NCBI RefSeq assembly: GCF_023369555.1
Contig: NZ_JACJVC010000010.1
Coordinates: 23,833-87,832 of the forward strand
Direction: 5' to 3'
Source of the DNA: Actinomyces sp. AC-20-1
Lineage (GTDB): Bacteria; Actinomycetota; Actinomycetes; Actinomycetales; Actinomycetaceae
DNA: 64,000 nt
How positions within the stretch are numbered: position 1 is the stretch's first letter; every line of letters starts with the position of its first letter. This document shows, piece after piece, positions 63,006 through 64,000 of this stretch. The notes under the pieces were generated by a model. The model was not told the DNA's origin, searched no databases, and worked only from the letters and a program-made list of their open reading frames with translations. A program made the translations under genes and the position numbers.

Positions 63006-63698
63006 TCACGTGGCGTCCGCCACGAGCGGGGACAGGCAGCGCTCGAGCGCCGCCACCACCTCGTCCGCCAGGTCCGCGGCGCGCAGGCGGGTGCCCGTCT
63101 CCGCCTCGAGGGAGGTGACCCCGGCGTCGTCGATCCCGCAGGGCAGGATCCGGTCCAGGTCGAAGACCGCCAGGTCCGGGCTGACGTTGAGGCCGATGCC
63201 GTGCGTCGTCACCCCACGGGCCACGCGCACCCCCAGGGCGCAGACCTTGCGCTCGGTGCGCCGGCGCGGGTCCACCGCCCCGCGCTCACCCGGCACCCAC
63301 ACGCCCGAGCGCCTCTCGACCCGCACCGCGTCCACCCCGTGGCCCGCGCAGACCTCGATAACGGCCTGCTCGAGGGCGCGGACGTAGCGGATGACGTCAA
63401 TGGGGCTGACCAGCCGGACCACCGGGTAGACGGTGAGCTGGCCGGGACCGTGCCAGGTGGTCTTGCCGCCCCGGTCGACGTCGACGACGGGGACGTGACC
63501 GGGCTCGACGAAGGCGCCCGCGGGACGCTCCCAGGAGTGGGCGCGCCGGCCGACGGTGTAGACGTCCTCGTGCTCCAGGACGATGACGCAGGACGGCCGC
63601 TCGCCCGCGACGACGTCCGCGTGGACCTGGCGCTGCAGGGCCCGGCCCTCCTCGTAGGGGACCAGGCGGGAGCCGAGGCCGACGTCGATGCGCTGCAC
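63006..63698 (-). CDS. lipB: Octanoyltransferase
   Basis: Moves octanoate from acyl carrier protein to lipoyl domains, preceding LipA. The 230-residue protein has VLEHEDVYTVGRRAHS, the RGGKTTWHGPGQLTVYPVV signature, the catalytic lysine in TERKVCALGVRV and the catalytic cysteine in RILPCGIDD. GTG 63698 has TAAGGT (63710-63705) 6 bases upstream and no ribosome binding site. It is followed by lipA 89 bases downstream; lipA also has its own promoter. Confidence 0.95.
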   Translation of the reverse strand: MQRIDVGLGSRLVPYEEGRALQRQVHADVVAGERPSCVIVLEHEDVYTVGRRAHSWERPAGAFVEPGHVPVVDVDRGGKTTWHGPGQLTVYPVVRLVSPIDVIRYVRALEQAVIEVCAGHGVDAVRVERRSGVWVPGERGAVDPRRRTERKVCALGVRVARGVTTHGIGLNVSPDLAVFDLDRILPCGIDDAGVTSLEAETGTRLRAADLADEVVAALERCLSPLVADAT

Positions 63699-63704
63699 GC
63701 CCCC

Positions 63705-63710
63705 ACCTTA
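63705..63710 (-). promoter_or_regulatory. Leaderless -10 box of lipB
   Basis: TAAGGT on the minus strand, 6 bases before GTG 63698. Confidence 0.6.
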
Positions 63711-63868
63711 GGCGGCACGCCCGCGCTCCCGGGCCGGGGCCGCGCGCAGGGGCGTGCACAGGGTCCTGACCGGGACGCGAGCTGCTCGACGGGCGAGCGG
63801 TCCCGAGGTTGTCCACAGGGCGGCCGGGGACGCTGGCGCCGGGGCCCTGCCCGCGGCGAGCATGAGGC

Positions 63869-64000
63869 ATGAGCGCAGCCGAGACCACCGCCCCCCGACC
63901 CGCCAGCCGGACCGCCTCCCGGCTCGTGTCCCGGGCCGCCGGCCGGGCCGGCTCCCGAGAGGCCTCTCGCCTGCGCCGCGGCCGCGCCGCCCCGCGTGCC
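63869..64000 (+). CDS. Possible gene start, cut by window end
   Basis: An open frame from ATG 63869 runs off the window, giving 44 residues rich in Arg, Ala and Ser (SAAETTAPRPASRTASRLVS and onward). No ribosome binding site or clear -10 box precedes it, and an alternative ATG at 63862 opens another frame, so start and frame are uncertain. It lies divergent to lipB. No family is recognisable. Confidence 0.3.
   Translation, partial: MSAAETTAPRPASRTASRLVSRAAGRAGSREASRLRRGRAAPRA

Overview
The window is very GC-rich (coding third positions are almost all G or C) and reads as a chromosomal segment of an actinobacterium, most likely an Actinomyces/Schaalia-type member of the Actinomycetaceae. The support is gene content and order: the sufR-B-D-C-S-U-T cluster, dgt-dnaG, PucR-type regulator-fabD-acpP-fabF beside a homodimeric aceE and a DUF3052 gene, and lipB-lipA-DUF4191-glnA near glnE-glnA2-panB. 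These recur in the same groupings in mycobacteria and other actinobacteria. The species assignment is inference. No phage, plasmid, IS transposase or CRISPR array was seen.

Layout. 1-2515: a truncated LacI regulator followed by an exported GH32 levanase. 2555-9514: an iron-box-like site and the complete SUF iron-sulfur assembly operon, closed by a strong hairpin. 9526-17027: a broken zinc metallopeptidase, pyrD, an MFS exporter, an aldo-keto reductase, a DUF3043 membrane protein, an M20 dipeptidase and a glycerate-kinase-like protein. 17086-25450 (all minus strand): a maltodextrin locus consisting of a degenerate GH13-like protein, malE, malF, malG, a catalytic GH13 and a LacI/MalR regulator. 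25591-31098: dgt, dnaG, tRNA-Asn, an unknown gene, def and DUF3145. 31134-39419: fatty-acid genes with their PucR-family regulator, then aspA and aceE. 39774-43378: DUF3052, tRNA-Val, a small islet made of two strongly self-complementary elements flanking a frameshifted oxidoreductase, an aminotransferase, and an unusual tRNA-Ile(UAU) next to tRNA-Leu(UAA). 43434-50738: Nif3-like, a zinc-ribbon-family protein without its cysteines, yaaA, RNase P RNA, a membrane-anchored unknown, map, a histidine phosphatase and panB. 50832-64000: nitrogen and lipoate metabolism (glnA2, glnE, glnQ-P-H, glnA, DUF4191, lipA, lipB) and the start of one more possible gene.

How it fits together. Carbon supply (levan/fructan and maltodextrin uptake and hydrolysis) is under LacI-type control. 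In the mal locus a CTTGCAAG operator lies on the -35 of the malE promoter. The SUF operon supplies clusters to enzymes such as the lipoyl synthase encoded at the other end of the window, and lipoate serves the pyruvate dehydrogenase complex whose E1 is here. GlnE can adenylylate one of the two glutamine synthetases, because only GlnA at 59441 keeps the target tyrosine region. A striking regulatory theme is leaderless transcription: more than a dozen genes have a TANNNT -10 box 6-8 bases before the start codon and no ribosome binding site.

Most interesting points: the tRNA-Ile(UAU) with a 23-base variable arm; the 119-base nested inverted-repeat element after tRNA-Val; the catalytically empty GH13 heading the mal locus; the cysteine-free zinc-ribbon protein; and two genes broken by small frameshifts (a 5-bp duplication and a 1-bp insertion). 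I did not find convincing evidence of an entirely new multi-gene system.
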